The position numbers were made by a program, and so were the translations under genes. A DNA stretch of 64,000 nucleotides from Amphibalanus amphitrite. Taxonomy: Eukaryota; Arthropoda; Thecostraca; Balanomorpha; Balanidae. The stretch spans positions 124,001 through 188,000 of the forward strand of contig NW_024881985.1 in assembly GCF_019059575.1 (NCBI RefSeq), written 5' to 3'. The notes beneath the pieces were generated by a model. It saw only the letters and a program-made list of their open reading frames with translations, was not told where the DNA came from and did no database searches. Of this stretch, positions 26,729 to 36,245 are shown one piece after another (positions within the stretch are counted from its first letter, which is position 1; each line of letters starts with the position of its first letter).

Positions 26729-26896
26729 CTCTGTGCCATCGTCGCTCTCCTGACGGGGGTTGAGGTTGGCGTCACTGCGAACTGCATCAGCGGCCGACGG
26801 TCTGCGCAGGACCTCGACCACAATCGGCTCACGAGCTGCCTGGAAGGCCCTCACGGCCTCCTCGTGACTGGCCCGTGACACGTCCTGGCCGTTCAC
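26729..26896 (-). CDS. PDZRN3: PDZRN3/4 exon: second half of PDZ1
   Basis: The 168-bp exon has acceptor GTCGCCAG and donor GTCAGT and is phase 0 at both ends. It encodes [20 protein letters not shown] and [12 protein letters not shown], closely matching [32 protein letters not shown] at the end of PDZ1 in vertebrate PDZRN3. The first half of PDZ1 and the RING/TRAF-type N-terminus must lie in upstream exons, to the right. None is visible up to the right edge, which implies a very large intron or an exon I failed to see. Confidence 0.95.
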
Positions 26897-28356
26897 CTGG
26901 CGACACAGGGTCACGTAGAGGTCAGTAGGGGTCAACACGCATCGATTCAGGGGTCCAACTTTACATCGATATTCATTTCATATTCAGGGTGATATCGATA
27001 TTGATCGATATTGGTTCGAAGTGATATCGATATCTTATTATCTATTGCCACCATGACGAAGGTGAGGTAAGCGATTGGTTGAGCTGCACATAAATAGAAT
27101 GCAGTAGCATACTGTTTTATATCTATTTCGATACACACCTTTTGATAGCACCACATCAATCCAATCAATTTCATGGAATATCCGAAAAAAGACAAACACA
27201 AAAAAAAAAACAGATAACCACGTGTGAGAGCTCATCCCCATTCCTTTCGTCTCTAGAAGTCGACCCGCGGCAACCCTCGTCAGGTGGGGGTTCAAGCCGC
27301 TCAGACATCAGAGCCAGCCCGCCGCCCAGCGGGGAAGGAACTTCAGTGAAGCATACGACAGGGGTGAGACGCGAGCGACCTCCGCGCTGTCCCCGGCAGT
27401 CGCTAACGACCCGTCAGCTGACGACGGTCACGTGATCGATCAGCCGAACGGAGTTACGTGATCAGGGTCGGTTGCAATTTGGTAAGGGATGGGACTGGCT
27501 ACGATTAGATGACGGAAATTTGGTGGGGCTGTCATCGGCATTCACTGTGTCGTCTTTCGGAGTGTGCATTTAACTTGTTTGTTGGCAGAAAGGTAGCGAA
27601 GGCACGGGGTAATGCAGGTACAAAAATGTTCTAAGGAATTGCTTCTTTTTATTTTGAGTAGGTACATTCGGCTGAATGCGTGAACAGTGGAAGCGTTCGC
27701 CGTTAAAATGATTTAGCGTGCTCTCGCACAAAGTGCCCCAGGGATTCACCGTTGCAATCGGTGTGGCGTAATTAGTCCGTTTAATTAGTTTCGGAACGCA
27801 AACGGCGTAAACACCGTCCGTCTGGCCGCATCCCAAACACATAAATCGCCCCGCGAGCTGCCGGCAATTTCTGCGTTTATCGCCATCATATGCGGACCTG
27901 CACGGGATGCACCGAACCGGCCAAGGTCTCCGCGGCGCATTATCCGCAACCAACAACAGCCGCGCCGAAAAACAGCCGCATAAATTCGCCTGCCTCGAAT
28001 GTCACTCATAAAGATGGCGGATCGCGCCCTTTTGGGCCGCAGCTGCCCGGCAGGAGGTCCAAAACAGAGACCTTGGCGGACTCCCCCGGAACGCTTCCCG
28101 TTCTTCATTCTGGACACACTCCCCTCCCCCCTCCCGGCCCCCTGCAGGGTTATGATGCGTACGGCGGCGATGTAGCTCCTTTGAGGTTAAACAACAATGC
28201 TCTGATGTGGACTCAGTGGAGTCTTCCGACGGATAAGAAACTTGACCCTGAAATGGCTTCCCATGAAGTCCAGTCTTTGATCATTCAGTGCACTAGTGCA
28301 GGATTTGTACAGAAGCACTAGCTGCATGCAGCTCTCTTTAGCTGCCCCCCTCAAAT

Positions 28357-28441
<85 letters not shown>

Positions 28442-30515
28442 AAAACTCGACATCAAACAGGCGTCGTCACAACTAACCCCTTTATCTATTTCCCACAAAG
28501 GTGCCATCACTGTCTCCCTCTGTCGGGCCCGCTCCTCTGTCCAGCTCTGTGCGGTCCACTCCTTGTTGGTCCACGGATTGTCATTGTCCACACAGAGGGC
28601 CTCACGCCGTCGTCTAACCGTCAATATTTACTGGCGAGATAGGAGGCTTTGGAGTCCCCGCCACGGCATGACGAGACACGTTACGCTGCACCCGTCCCTC
28701 CCTCGCCCTCTCCTCCCCTTCCCTCCCCTCCGCACCCACCCTTCCGCCAGGGAGTCTGAGTTGCTGCACGCGCTCGAGTCCATAGGTCGCGGCCGTGGGG
28801 TCGTTTGCGTCGTTCCACACAGCTGGGGCCGATTGAAGCAAAGAATGCGCATGCTTTCGAGCGTCCCCGTGCACAGCGGAAGTGAAGTGGAGGCGGCGCA
28901 ATGCTTACAGCGGAGCGGAATTGCAAAGCCAGGTGTGTCGGCCTGTTGCAATGATGCAAGGGTCAACATTTGGGGACGGGCTCGGGAGGGCGGGGGCGGT
29001 GAAGGCGAGGCTGGGGGAGGAAGCGGGGGCGGGTAGGCCGGGAGGGGGCGGGGGCAGGGGCGGTTGGCGGTCTAGTCGGCGTGGCGCCCATGACGAGGCC
29101 CCAGGAAGTTTGGCGATAGCGGACAATGATTAAGAGAACATTTGGAACTAACTCATGGGATTCTGTTCAGTGTGCTGGCCTACCCTTCGACTTACGATAA
29201 AGAGCAGATCCAGCAATTCACTACGTAATTGTGATTACACTTTTACTTGATAAGTCTTTTTTCAGGATTTTACTGCTTAAAAAGACAATATCAAACTTGA
29301 AAGGATATGCATTGATTCTGAAATTGGAGTGCAACAGCTCGATAAAGGACAAAGCGAAAAAAATATACCGAATAAGAGCTAAAAGTCGGCAAGCGTGTAT
29401 AGAAAGGGTATCTAACCCGTGCAAAAAACGCCTACGTTGATGTCCTGCAGTTATGCCAGCCTTATGACTATTTGTGGTCAGGTAAGCTTTGTACAACAAG
29501 CTATATTAATCCTGCGTCTCAGAGCGGATTCTCGCAAATAATTACCCCGAGTACTGTTGTGTCGTTAGGAGGCTTATATAAGTTAATCATGAGCGGCAGT
29601 CGCAGAAGACAAATAACCCCACTAACAAGAAAAATGCAAGGATCCTTCAAAGTAATCCTTGTAATCTTGAATAAACGGTGGCTTCCATCAAGTTAAGTCG
29701 GTTGTTCGCGGGGGACAGCTTCTCCAGCCGTAAGCATTCGAGTATGTTAACCAAGCGTGCATGATGAGTTTTGCTGAGGGGCACCGGCCGCCGCCTATGA
29801 GTTGGAATACATAGGCGGCGGAACGGGGGGGGGGGCACTGGCCACCACCGGGGCACCGTTCCCCCTTTGAGTTTGGCATTTTAACATTATGCCCTATGGG
29901 CGTTGCATGGAAAGAATGGGACCAAAAGTCGGCAGTCCCCCCTCCCACCCCCTTATTGAAGGAGTTCCGCCGCCACTGTTGGAAAACCCGATGATCCACG
30001 GACCCGATCATTCAAATTAGCTGTTCACTGACCCTTCCTCCCTCTCCCCCCTTTCTTTACTAATCCTCTCATGCTGTCTCGGTCAAAACCTGGCGGTCAA
30101 ATATCCGGCATTCTTATCATGCCTGCAGCTTCTCCATTCAGGTGAGGACTATAGGCAGATGATACTCGGACTAGGCTTTATGAGCGGTAACGGGCCAACG
30201 TGCACGCCGCACGGCTATAGGCAGCCCGCGGCGCTACAGCGTAACTGACACCGAATGATGTCATAATTCATTATATGTTCTGCACGCAACGAAACTTTAT
30301 CTTCTTGTGCAAGGACATGTGATGTATTTTCAGTTGTGTGCTTTCAACATTCAATACGTGTTTAAGCTTTTGATCAGATTGCTCAAAACTCTGCACAAAG
30401 AAATGACTCAAGAACTGAAGTCAAGCGTCACATACACATACACCTATACACACAGAGCCGGTCGGGGTCTTTCCGCCGTCGGTGCCGCTACCCTGTGCTC
30501 CCTAGCGCGCCGCGG
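26897..30515. other. Stretch without recognised gene (probably PDZRN intron)
   Basis: It contains atcgat-rich sequence near 26950-27040, a (CT)n tract, GC-rich blocks at 28000-28180 and 28680-29100, a small hairpin (ccgccgcctatg/cataggcggcgg near 29790-29823) and a G12 run near 29827. None of the frames here resembles a known protein. The part near 30430-30460 holds a short acatacaca-type tract just after the fusion ORF stop. Confidence 0.4.
28362..28439. repeat. (CT)n microsatellite
   Basis: About 78 bp of pure CT dinucleotide. Overlapping frames are low-complexity and not genes. Confidence 0.97.
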
Positions 30516-32519
30516 TCACAGCGCCCCTCCGGCTCCCTCCACGCTGACTGCTTGGTTGCAAAGGTCTTTGTGGAGGTAGAAGAATATGTATCCGTTTCTC
30601 TGGTGTCCCTCGCCCAAAACTTCGGCCTCGTCGACGCAGCTGACTCGGCTATCGTTATAGCGGTACCAACGGTCCCTGCCGACGCTGTATACGTCCGACA
30701 CGTAGTGTCCGGAGTGCGTGTTGCCGCCGTGGTGGCTGACGACGCTCACCAGTCGGTAGGTAAAGTCGCCGGCCATGTCCGTTGAGCAGAGAGACTGGTC
30801 GTCTTCCACGCAGGACTTCGGGAAATGTACCTGCTCCGAGGCGTCGGCCGGCGCTCCCTCCTCCAGCGACCTCATCATGGCTTCCTTGAGCTCGCGGTCT
30901 TCGCGGGTCCGCGCCGGATTGGACTCGGGGTCGGCGTCCTGCGCTACCAGCTCGGCCTGCGCTGGCGGCAACGGCGGTGGCTCGGCACCGGTCGCTGACA
31001 TGGGACGCGCCGGCGCCGCGGCTCCGGCTGTCACCGGCGATCCGGCGGCGGCGGACTCCGGCGGGCCGGCGCTGGCGGTCGGCACTGATGACGGTCCACA
31101 GGCGGCGGGCGGCGGCGACGGACCCGACCTGGGCGCCTCAGACTCCTCGAAGTCGGAGAGGGTGCACAGGGAAGGCTTCCTGCACTTCCACTCGGGAGGC
31201 CGGGTGACGTCGTCCGCGACATACTCGTTTAGCGAAAGGAACTTCGGAATGTCAACATTGGCACGGATTTTTATCGATTTCCCTCCAAGGAAGGCGTACC
31301 GGTTGAGCTGGAGTATCAGCGTCCTGGGCAGCTGGCTTATTTTGGTGGTGACGCGGCACTCGTCGTGTCGGCAGTGTTGACAGAGCAACTCGCGCCGGTC
31401 AGGCCGCATGCTCAGCCGCAGCGCGTCCAGCAGCGTGGGCGCCTCTGTGCCCTGGTGGTGCGGCACGCTGACAAACCAGCTGATGTTCTCTTGTTGTCTC
31501 AGTACCGTTTCATGACACTTGGTGCACATGTAGCTCTCGATGGTCTGGTACTGAAAGTTGTCTCGCACCGGGTTGTCGGTCGGCCGCTGCGCGTCGATCT
31601 CTTCCTTCAGGGTGTCTAGCAGGCGCAGCAAGAACTCGTTGGCGTCCTGCATCTCGATGCCTCGGAACGCCGGATCAATTTCGGCGAACACGTCGCGTAG
31701 GTCGTTAAGATGGCTAAAGACTGATTTGCTAAGCGCCTTCTGGCGCAGCACCATCAGTTTGGCGACGGCGCGCAGCGTGCGACACTGGTCGCTCACACCC
31801 GGGTCCGAGATCAGGGAGACCATCTCACTAACGAACGGTCGCAGGCCCAGCAGCGACTGCAGGGTGGCGTTCTGATAGCAGGAGTTCCCGTAGTTGGGTA
31901 GGCCGATATGCAGAGGGTCCTTGCCGTCCTTGTCGGAGTCTAGGGGCCGGATGGTCGGGATCAGCTGCAGGTCGCGGCTGTCCGTCTGCGCCTTACCGCA
32001 GTGCAGCTGCAGGCTCTTCCCGCCCTCACTGGACTTGCGCAATGACGACGGCGGCCGCATCTGTTGACTGGCGGCGAACCGCGAGCCGCCGGGGTCGGCC
32101 AAGTCACCGTAGCACCGACGTGAGCCGGCGCTGGCCACCTGCAGCCGCTCCAAGTTTTCCTTGACGGCGCGGTCCGGGCAGCTGGACGCCCGCTCAACCG
32201 ATCGCGACGGTCGCGGACGCCTGGCCTTGGGCGGATGCGGCGAGCCGCCCCCTCGTCGGGAGACATCGCTGAGCCAGCGCGGCGACGGCAACTCGTTCTC
32301 GCGCGCCCGCAGAGGAGACGAGCTCCGCCGCGGCGAGGAGCGCCATCGTGAGCCGCTGTCGTCGTTCTGGTAGCTCTTGCCGCTGCTGTAGCTGGACGTG
32401 GGCGTCGGCACGGAGGCAGGCGCGCCGCCGGCCAACGACTTGGCCGCCTCCGCTGCGGGGCTGGTCGCCAGCGCAACGGCTGGTGGCTTCACACTGGCTG
32501 TGTTGGTAGTTGTATTCAC
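30516..32519 (-). other. USP26/29/37-type deubiquitinase part of the fusion frame
   Basis: Residues 1093-1759 form a disordered linker of about 200 residues and a complete ubiquitin-specific protease domain. The Cys box (GLPNYGNSCYQNATLQSLL), the His box region (SHHGGNTHSGHYVSDVYSV...WYRYND) and the end NGYIFFYLHK match USP37 and its relatives. The UIM (EDRELKEAMMRSLEEG) within the catalytic domain is also a USP37 trait. The N-terminal PH-like domain of USP37 is absent and the LINE protein stands in its place. Vertebrate USP37 is split by many introns; this copy has none, so it may be a retrocopy. Confidence 0.85.
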
Positions 32520-35500
32520 CTGTTGCGGCAGTAGTCCAGATGTTAGTAGGACAGAGGTGGCGTTTCCCCGCATCACGGCAATTGACAGCCGTTGCCAGAG
32601 CCATTCTGTCTCCCGTTTCTCTCCCGACGCAGCGGTCAAACGCGCACCAAGCTCTCGGATCAGGGTTCTGGTTCCAGGGCCGCAGGCACCGCCGGTCTCA
32701 AACGCAACCGGTTCGAAACGATAGCGCTGAGCAAGATCGGCGTACTTGTACCGTTTCCTGACCTCGGCGCCCCGTGCTGCTTGGCCAGCAGCTACAGCAG
32801 CTGACGCAATGTTGCAGTCGGCGAACGTGCTGACACACGTTGCGTCCCACACTAGAGACATGCCGCTGGAGAACGGGTAGAGCGTCATGCCATCTGGGCG
32901 CTTTCCGTCCCCACGGTCCAGACCGATGGGCTCGAGTAGAGCAGGGATGTTGGCTGAGAGCAGAGCTCGCCTGAGCACGTCGTTCAGTGCTGTGTGTCTG
33001 GGATGCCTTCCAGCACTGTAGCGACAGGTCAGTGAGTGATAGCCCAGGCCATCTGCCAGTGAGCCGCATCTGCAGCGATGAGGGCTACACACTGCGGCTC
33101 CCACACGCAAAGCGATCGAAATCCGCAGCGTCTCGTTATTCAGTAGCGTACCGATGGTGGCTGACGGTATGGCACGCAGCCAGGCTCCACTTTCAGGAGT
33201 TGCTGCACTCAGCATTCGAGCACGGGCAAATTGATTTGCCTGCGAGAGCAGGGAGTCAAGATGACGCTCGGCTAAGGGAGAATCCCATGCTCTCTGATGG
33301 TTTTTGGCCTCACCATCTGGAGCCGATCTGTCCCCGGCTTTGCTCTGCCAGACCTCTGTCACTTTTGCTCGTTCTTGCATGACAGAGGCGGTGCATGCGG
33401 TTGGCAGCAGTGCACAAATGTTCAGCTGACTGCGGTGCAGTGAGGCCACGTAACTAGGCAGAGCTACATCTTCTGTTCGCCTGAGCCCAATACCGCCATA
33501 CCTGACTGGCAAGACCGCCTGTTCCCAACTGGCATCATCAAATCTGACATTGGTCAGGCCAGCCAGTGAAGACTTGAGCTTCTTGTCGATCATCTGCAGC
33601 AGGTCAGGCTGTTCATACAGGGGGGCGGCTCTAAGAAGATACTGCAATTTCGGCAGCCAAAGACAGTTGCAGAGCAGAAAGAAGGCGCTGTGTGCGTCAA
33701 GGTGGTGGAGACGCTCTATCATGAGGTCCAGTTCCTCCATTTTCTTCGCCATAACTGCTCGGGCAGCAGTGTCCGTGATGGGAGCCCCGAGAACCGTCAG
33801 CTCGGCGTCGGGCACAACGGGGGCGCGCGGGAGCAGCTGGTGGATCTTGCCTACCGCTGAGACCCTCTGCTCGTCTGTGGCAGTTGAAGGTAGGATAATC
33901 TCACACTTAGCCGGATTTATGTCGAGACCAATTTTTGCCATGTCTGTGGTCAGTTCTTTCAGATCCGCGCAGATGGTGCTGACCTTCCCACCGAGGGTAC
34001 CGTCATCGAGATACCAGCAGTTGAAGGGCGCGGTCGCAGCGCTGATCACTTGTTGCACTGCCAGGGAGAACACTGCCGGACCACAGGGGTCACCCTGCTG
34101 CAGACCGGTGGCGGAGGAGATCTCGGAAGTGCCGTAGAACAATGGTGTGGGCTCACTGTATGCCTGCCATAGCAGGTGGTACATTGATGGCGCACTCTCC
34201 CTTACTCGGCGCAGAAAATGGTCGCGGCGAACCGTGTTGAAGGCGTTCTTCATGTCAATTTTTACCATGACACTTTCTGTTCCGAGCGAGCGGCTGAAAG
34301 CCCGTGTTGCATGGGCAGCTGCTTCGCATCCTCCTTGCGTACCGTATCCCAGCTGCGTGGGCCTCAGCTGTTCGCCCACTTCAGCGCTGAGGGGTCTCAG
34401 GGCGAGTTTGGCCGCCAACCTGCGGTAGGTGCAACCAACAGCGATTGGTCTCACACCACCGTCTGACTTGCGGAGTGCCGTTAGCGCTGCTCCAAAGAAG
34501 GCGGCTCGTGCTGAACGAGGCAACTCGCCGCTGAGCGCCATATTGACGAGGGCCGTGAGGGCGGTGATCAGTCGCACGCCGGCCTCTCCTGCCGAACGGC
34601 TGGTCAGGTCCTTGAGGTGAGCCGGTCGCAGACCATCCAGTCCAGCACTAGAGCCGGTATCGAAGGAGTTAATCGTTGTTCTGACCTCCGCTTCATTAGC
34701 AAAGTAGGGCTGTGTCCCTGCGTCGGGAGGAGGAGGCATGTTCAGGTCAGACGGAGCGGGCGGGTGTTTAAGTTTTAAGCTCTCTGCGACGTCCGTTGAG
34801 TTTTGCACAATTTCTTCACTGGAAGCCAACATCCTTATTGAACCCTGTATATCTCCGTCTGACAATTTGGCTGCCACCTTTCTCTGCAGGATCTCGCCGG
34901 ACATTTCCGCTGGTCGGTGACGTTCCATCTTGCGATGGACAGTTCCGTTTCGGTTGGGGCCTGCAGCAGCCGCTGAAGCTCTCTGAAGGCTGGAGTCGGA
35001 ATCCATATACATAGAAATCTGTCGCTTTACTTTTGCTGTCAGTGTCGAGCTGTCAGCAGAAGCCTGGTGTGTACTTGGCAGATGAAGCGCCAGGAACGCA
35101 AACAAAAACAGTCTCGTCCATGCTGCCTCATTTTTTTCTCCCACAGCCGTCTCTATGAGGGTTGCCAGGGCACCAGCAGCTTGAATTCTGGCTCCCCTCG
35201 GGATCCTTCGAACCACTGGGCGCGTCTGCTTGAGGTTAGCCAGTTTGAGTGCCAGATCACCGCCGTCGCAGATGGTCGTAGCAGCAGCTGGCGATTGAAC
35301 CGGGTCGGCCGGCGGGCACGACACCTCCGCTGACACCGATGGGTCAGCATTGGAGGCACCGGCAGAGCACTGCGAGGGGCTACCGCTGGTGAAAATGCAT
35401 TCAGGGCACCACCAGCAGGGTAGGACGTCGGCCTGCGCCCGTTTGAGACGCACGCACGTGAGGTGCCAGTGGCGATTGCAGGACTTGCATTGGATACGCC

Positions 35501-35795
35501 GCTTCCGTTTGTTTGTGGTATCGCAACGGGGGCAGGCTGTGCAGCGCTGCAATTCCTCGGTCTGCTGGTGGCTCTGCTGCTGGCTCTCTGGGCGGGTCTC
35601 GCTTGGGCCTGACTTGGCGGCAATCCACTTGCCACTGACGGGGTCGAAACCAGCGATATGACAGTCCGAGTCGTCATCGTCGGAAGTTGCGTTCATTTTG
35701 CATATGTGTCGACCATTGTTCCAATTTGTGCTCCGATCCAATAGGCGCGGAGTTAAAGGCTTTTTCATTTCTGATAATGAAATGACAATATGCAT
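30516..35795 (-). CDS. PHD-reverse transcriptase-RLE-USP fusion protein, 1759 codons
   Basis: One uninterrupted frame. Residue 34 (MNATSDDDDSD, start codon at 35694-35696) is the likelier start; the first Met is at 35795. In order it carries: a PHD finger (residues 88-133, C4HC3); RT with GLDGLRPAHL near 380 and YLDD at 595-598; a CCHC-like cluster near 910-925; and a restriction-like endonuclease with PD at 967-968 and D984. From about 1093 there is a Ser/Arg/Pro-rich linker, then a USP domain: Cys box GNSCYQN with C1306, zinc pairs C1424/C1427 and C1472/C1475, a UIM near 1632-1647, His box SGHYVSDVY with H1697, and N1714/D1715. The C-terminal half is visibly richer in G+C. It could be an element that captured a deubiquitinase, a host chimera, or two adjacent units sharing a frame by chance. 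Confidence 0.85.
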   Translation of the reverse strand: MHIVISLSEMKKPLTPRLLDRSTNWNNGRHICKMNATSDDDDSDCHIAGFDPVSGKWIAAKSGPSETRPESQQQSHQQTEELQRCTACPRCDTTNKRKRRIQCKSCNRHWHLTCVRLKRAQADVLPCWWCPECIFTSGSPSQCSAGASNADPSVSAEVSCPPADPVQSPAAATTICDGGDLALKLANLKQTRPVVRRIPRGARIQAAGALATLIETAVGEKNEAAWTRLFLFAFLALHLPSTHQASADSSTLTAKVKRQISMYMDSDSSLQRASAAAAGPNRNGTVHRKMERHRPAEMSGEILQRKVAAKLSDGDIQGSIRMLASSEEIVQNSTDVAESLKLKHPPAPSDLNMPPPPDAGTQPYFANEAEVRTTINSFDTGSSAGLDGLRPAHLKDLTSRSAGEAGVRLITALTALVNMALSGELPRSARAAFFGAALTALRKSDGGVRPIAVGCTYRRLAAKLALRPLSAEVGEQLRPTQLGYGTQGGCEAAAHATRAFSRSLGTESVMVKIDMKNAFNTVRRDHFLRRVRESAPSMYHLLWQAYSEPTPLFYGTSEISSATGLQQGDPCGPAVFSLAVQQVISAATAPFNCWYLDDGTLGGKVSTICADLKELTTDMAKIGLDINPAKCEIILPSTATDEQRVSAVGKIHQLLPRAPVVPDAELTVLGAPITDTAARAVMAKKMEELDLMIERLHHLDAHSAFFLLCNCLWLPKLQYLLRAAPLYEQPDLLQMIDKKLKSSLAGLTNVRFDDASWEQAVLPVRYGGIGLRRTEDVALPSYVASLHRSQLNICALLPTACTASVMQERAKVTEVWQSKAGDRSAPDGEAKNHQRAWDSPLAERHLDSLLSQANQFARARMLSAATPESGAWLRAIPSATIGTLLNNETLRISIALRVGAAVCSPHRCRCGSLADGLGYHSLTCRYSAGRHPRHTALNDVLRRALLSANIPALLEPIGLDRGDGKRPDGMTLYPFSSGMSLVWDATCVSTFADCNIASAAVAAGQAARGAEVRKRYKYADLAQRYRFEPVAFETGGACGPGTRTLIRELGARLTAASGEKRETEWLWQRLSIAVMRGNATSVLLTSGLLPQQVNTTTNTASVKPPAVALATSPAAEAAKSLAGGAPASVPTPTSSYSSGKSYQNDDSGSRWRSSPRRSSSPLRARENELPSPRWLSDVSRRGGGSPHPPKARRPRPSRSVERASSCPDRAVKENLERLQVASAGSRRCYGDLADPGGSRFAASQQMRPPSSLRKSSEGGKSLQLHCGKAQTDSRDLQLIPTIRPLDSDKDGKDPLHIGLPNYGNSCYQNATLQSLLGLRPFVSEMVSLISDPGVSDQCRTLRAVAKLMVLRQKALSKSVFSHLNDLRDVFAEIDPAFRGIEMQDANEFLLRLLDTLKEEIDAQRPTDNPVRDNFQYQTIESYMCTKCHETVLRQQENISWFVSVPHHQGTEAPTLLDALRLSMRPDRRELLCQHCRHDECRVTTKISQLPRTLILQLNRYAFLGGKSIKIRANVDIPKFLSLNEYVADDVTRPPEWKCRKPSLCTLSDFEESEAPRSGPSPPPAACGPSSVPTASAGPPESAAAGSPVTAGAAAPARPMSATGAEPPPLPPAQAELVAQDADPESNPARTREDRELKEAMMRSLEEGAPADASEQVHFPKSCVEDDQSLCSTDMAGDFTYRLVSVVSHHGGNTHSGHYVSDVYSVGRDRWYRYNDSRVSCVDEAEVLGEGHQRNGYIFFYLHKDLCNQAVSVEGAGGAL
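32520..35696 (-). mobile_element. RLE-type non-LTR retrotransposon (R2/R4/NeSL-like), ORF part
   Basis: Residues 34-1092 of the fusion frame make up a full-length single-ORF LINE protein. It has an N-terminal PHD-type zinc finger, RT with YLDD, a CCHC-like knuckle and a C-terminal endonuclease of PD-(D/E) type (KRPDG, then WDATC 16 residues on). This single C-terminal nuclease separates it from APE-type LINEs. The likely native end is near GNATSVLLTSGLLPQ. No stop follows; the frame runs on into the USP part. Untranslated regions, 3' tail and target duplications could not be identified. All catalytic motifs look intact, so the copy is young or under selection. Confidence 0.82.
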
Positions 35796-35999
35796 GTATA
35801 CAGAGGTCTATGCCATATGGCATAAACGTACAGACAATTGTAAACCGTGGCATACGACTTGGATGGAAGGAAAAAACATTACCCGCTACGTTAAAAACTG
35901 GAGCTACATCTGAAAGTGCCGGAAAAAAGAAAATTGTTTACTCTGGTCTATACTTCCTCTAAGATACCCATCACGTAGTGTTAAAACCATTAGCCGGGA

Positions 36000-36245
36000 C
36001 CCTGCACGGAAGCCGACCCGCGTCCTTCGGGCCTGATTGCCGCATTTTACGTGCGAATTGGACAGGCGGCGGCGGCGGCCATATATGGACACCCAGCGGC
36101 TGGCAGCCACACCCCTAGTGGACCCCCCGGGGGCGAACGGGCCCGGCTCGGGAGCGTGACCTTGACCGTGACCTTGGTCGGCGGAGTGGCGACCGGCAGA
36201 CGAGGAAGTACTGGGGTGACGCGTCCGCCGGGCGGCCGTTTATAG
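36000..36245 (-). promoter_or_regulatory. CpG-rich candidate promoter upstream of the fusion frame
   Basis: This GC- and CpG-rich block starts about 200 bp upstream of the fusion frame. It contains a perfect CArG box CCATATATGG (36079-36088), the core of an SRF site, and two TGACCTTG sites (36157 and 36169). The first reads TCAAGGTCA on the minus strand, a consensus FTZ-F1/ERR monomer site. No TATA box was found. It could be the promoter of the fusion frame or of an unseen gene on the plus strand. Confidence 0.35.

Noticed and set aside
35694-35795. The first Met of the fusion frame as its true start
   Set aside because: The first 33 residues look like upstream untranslated sequence; the acidic MNATSDDDDSD start just before the PHD region is more convincing, though this is not proven.
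30440-35805. tatacacacagag (30445) and tatacagag (35796) as target duplications of the fusion unit
   Set aside because: The match is short, imperfect and in simple-repeat sequence; chance is likely.
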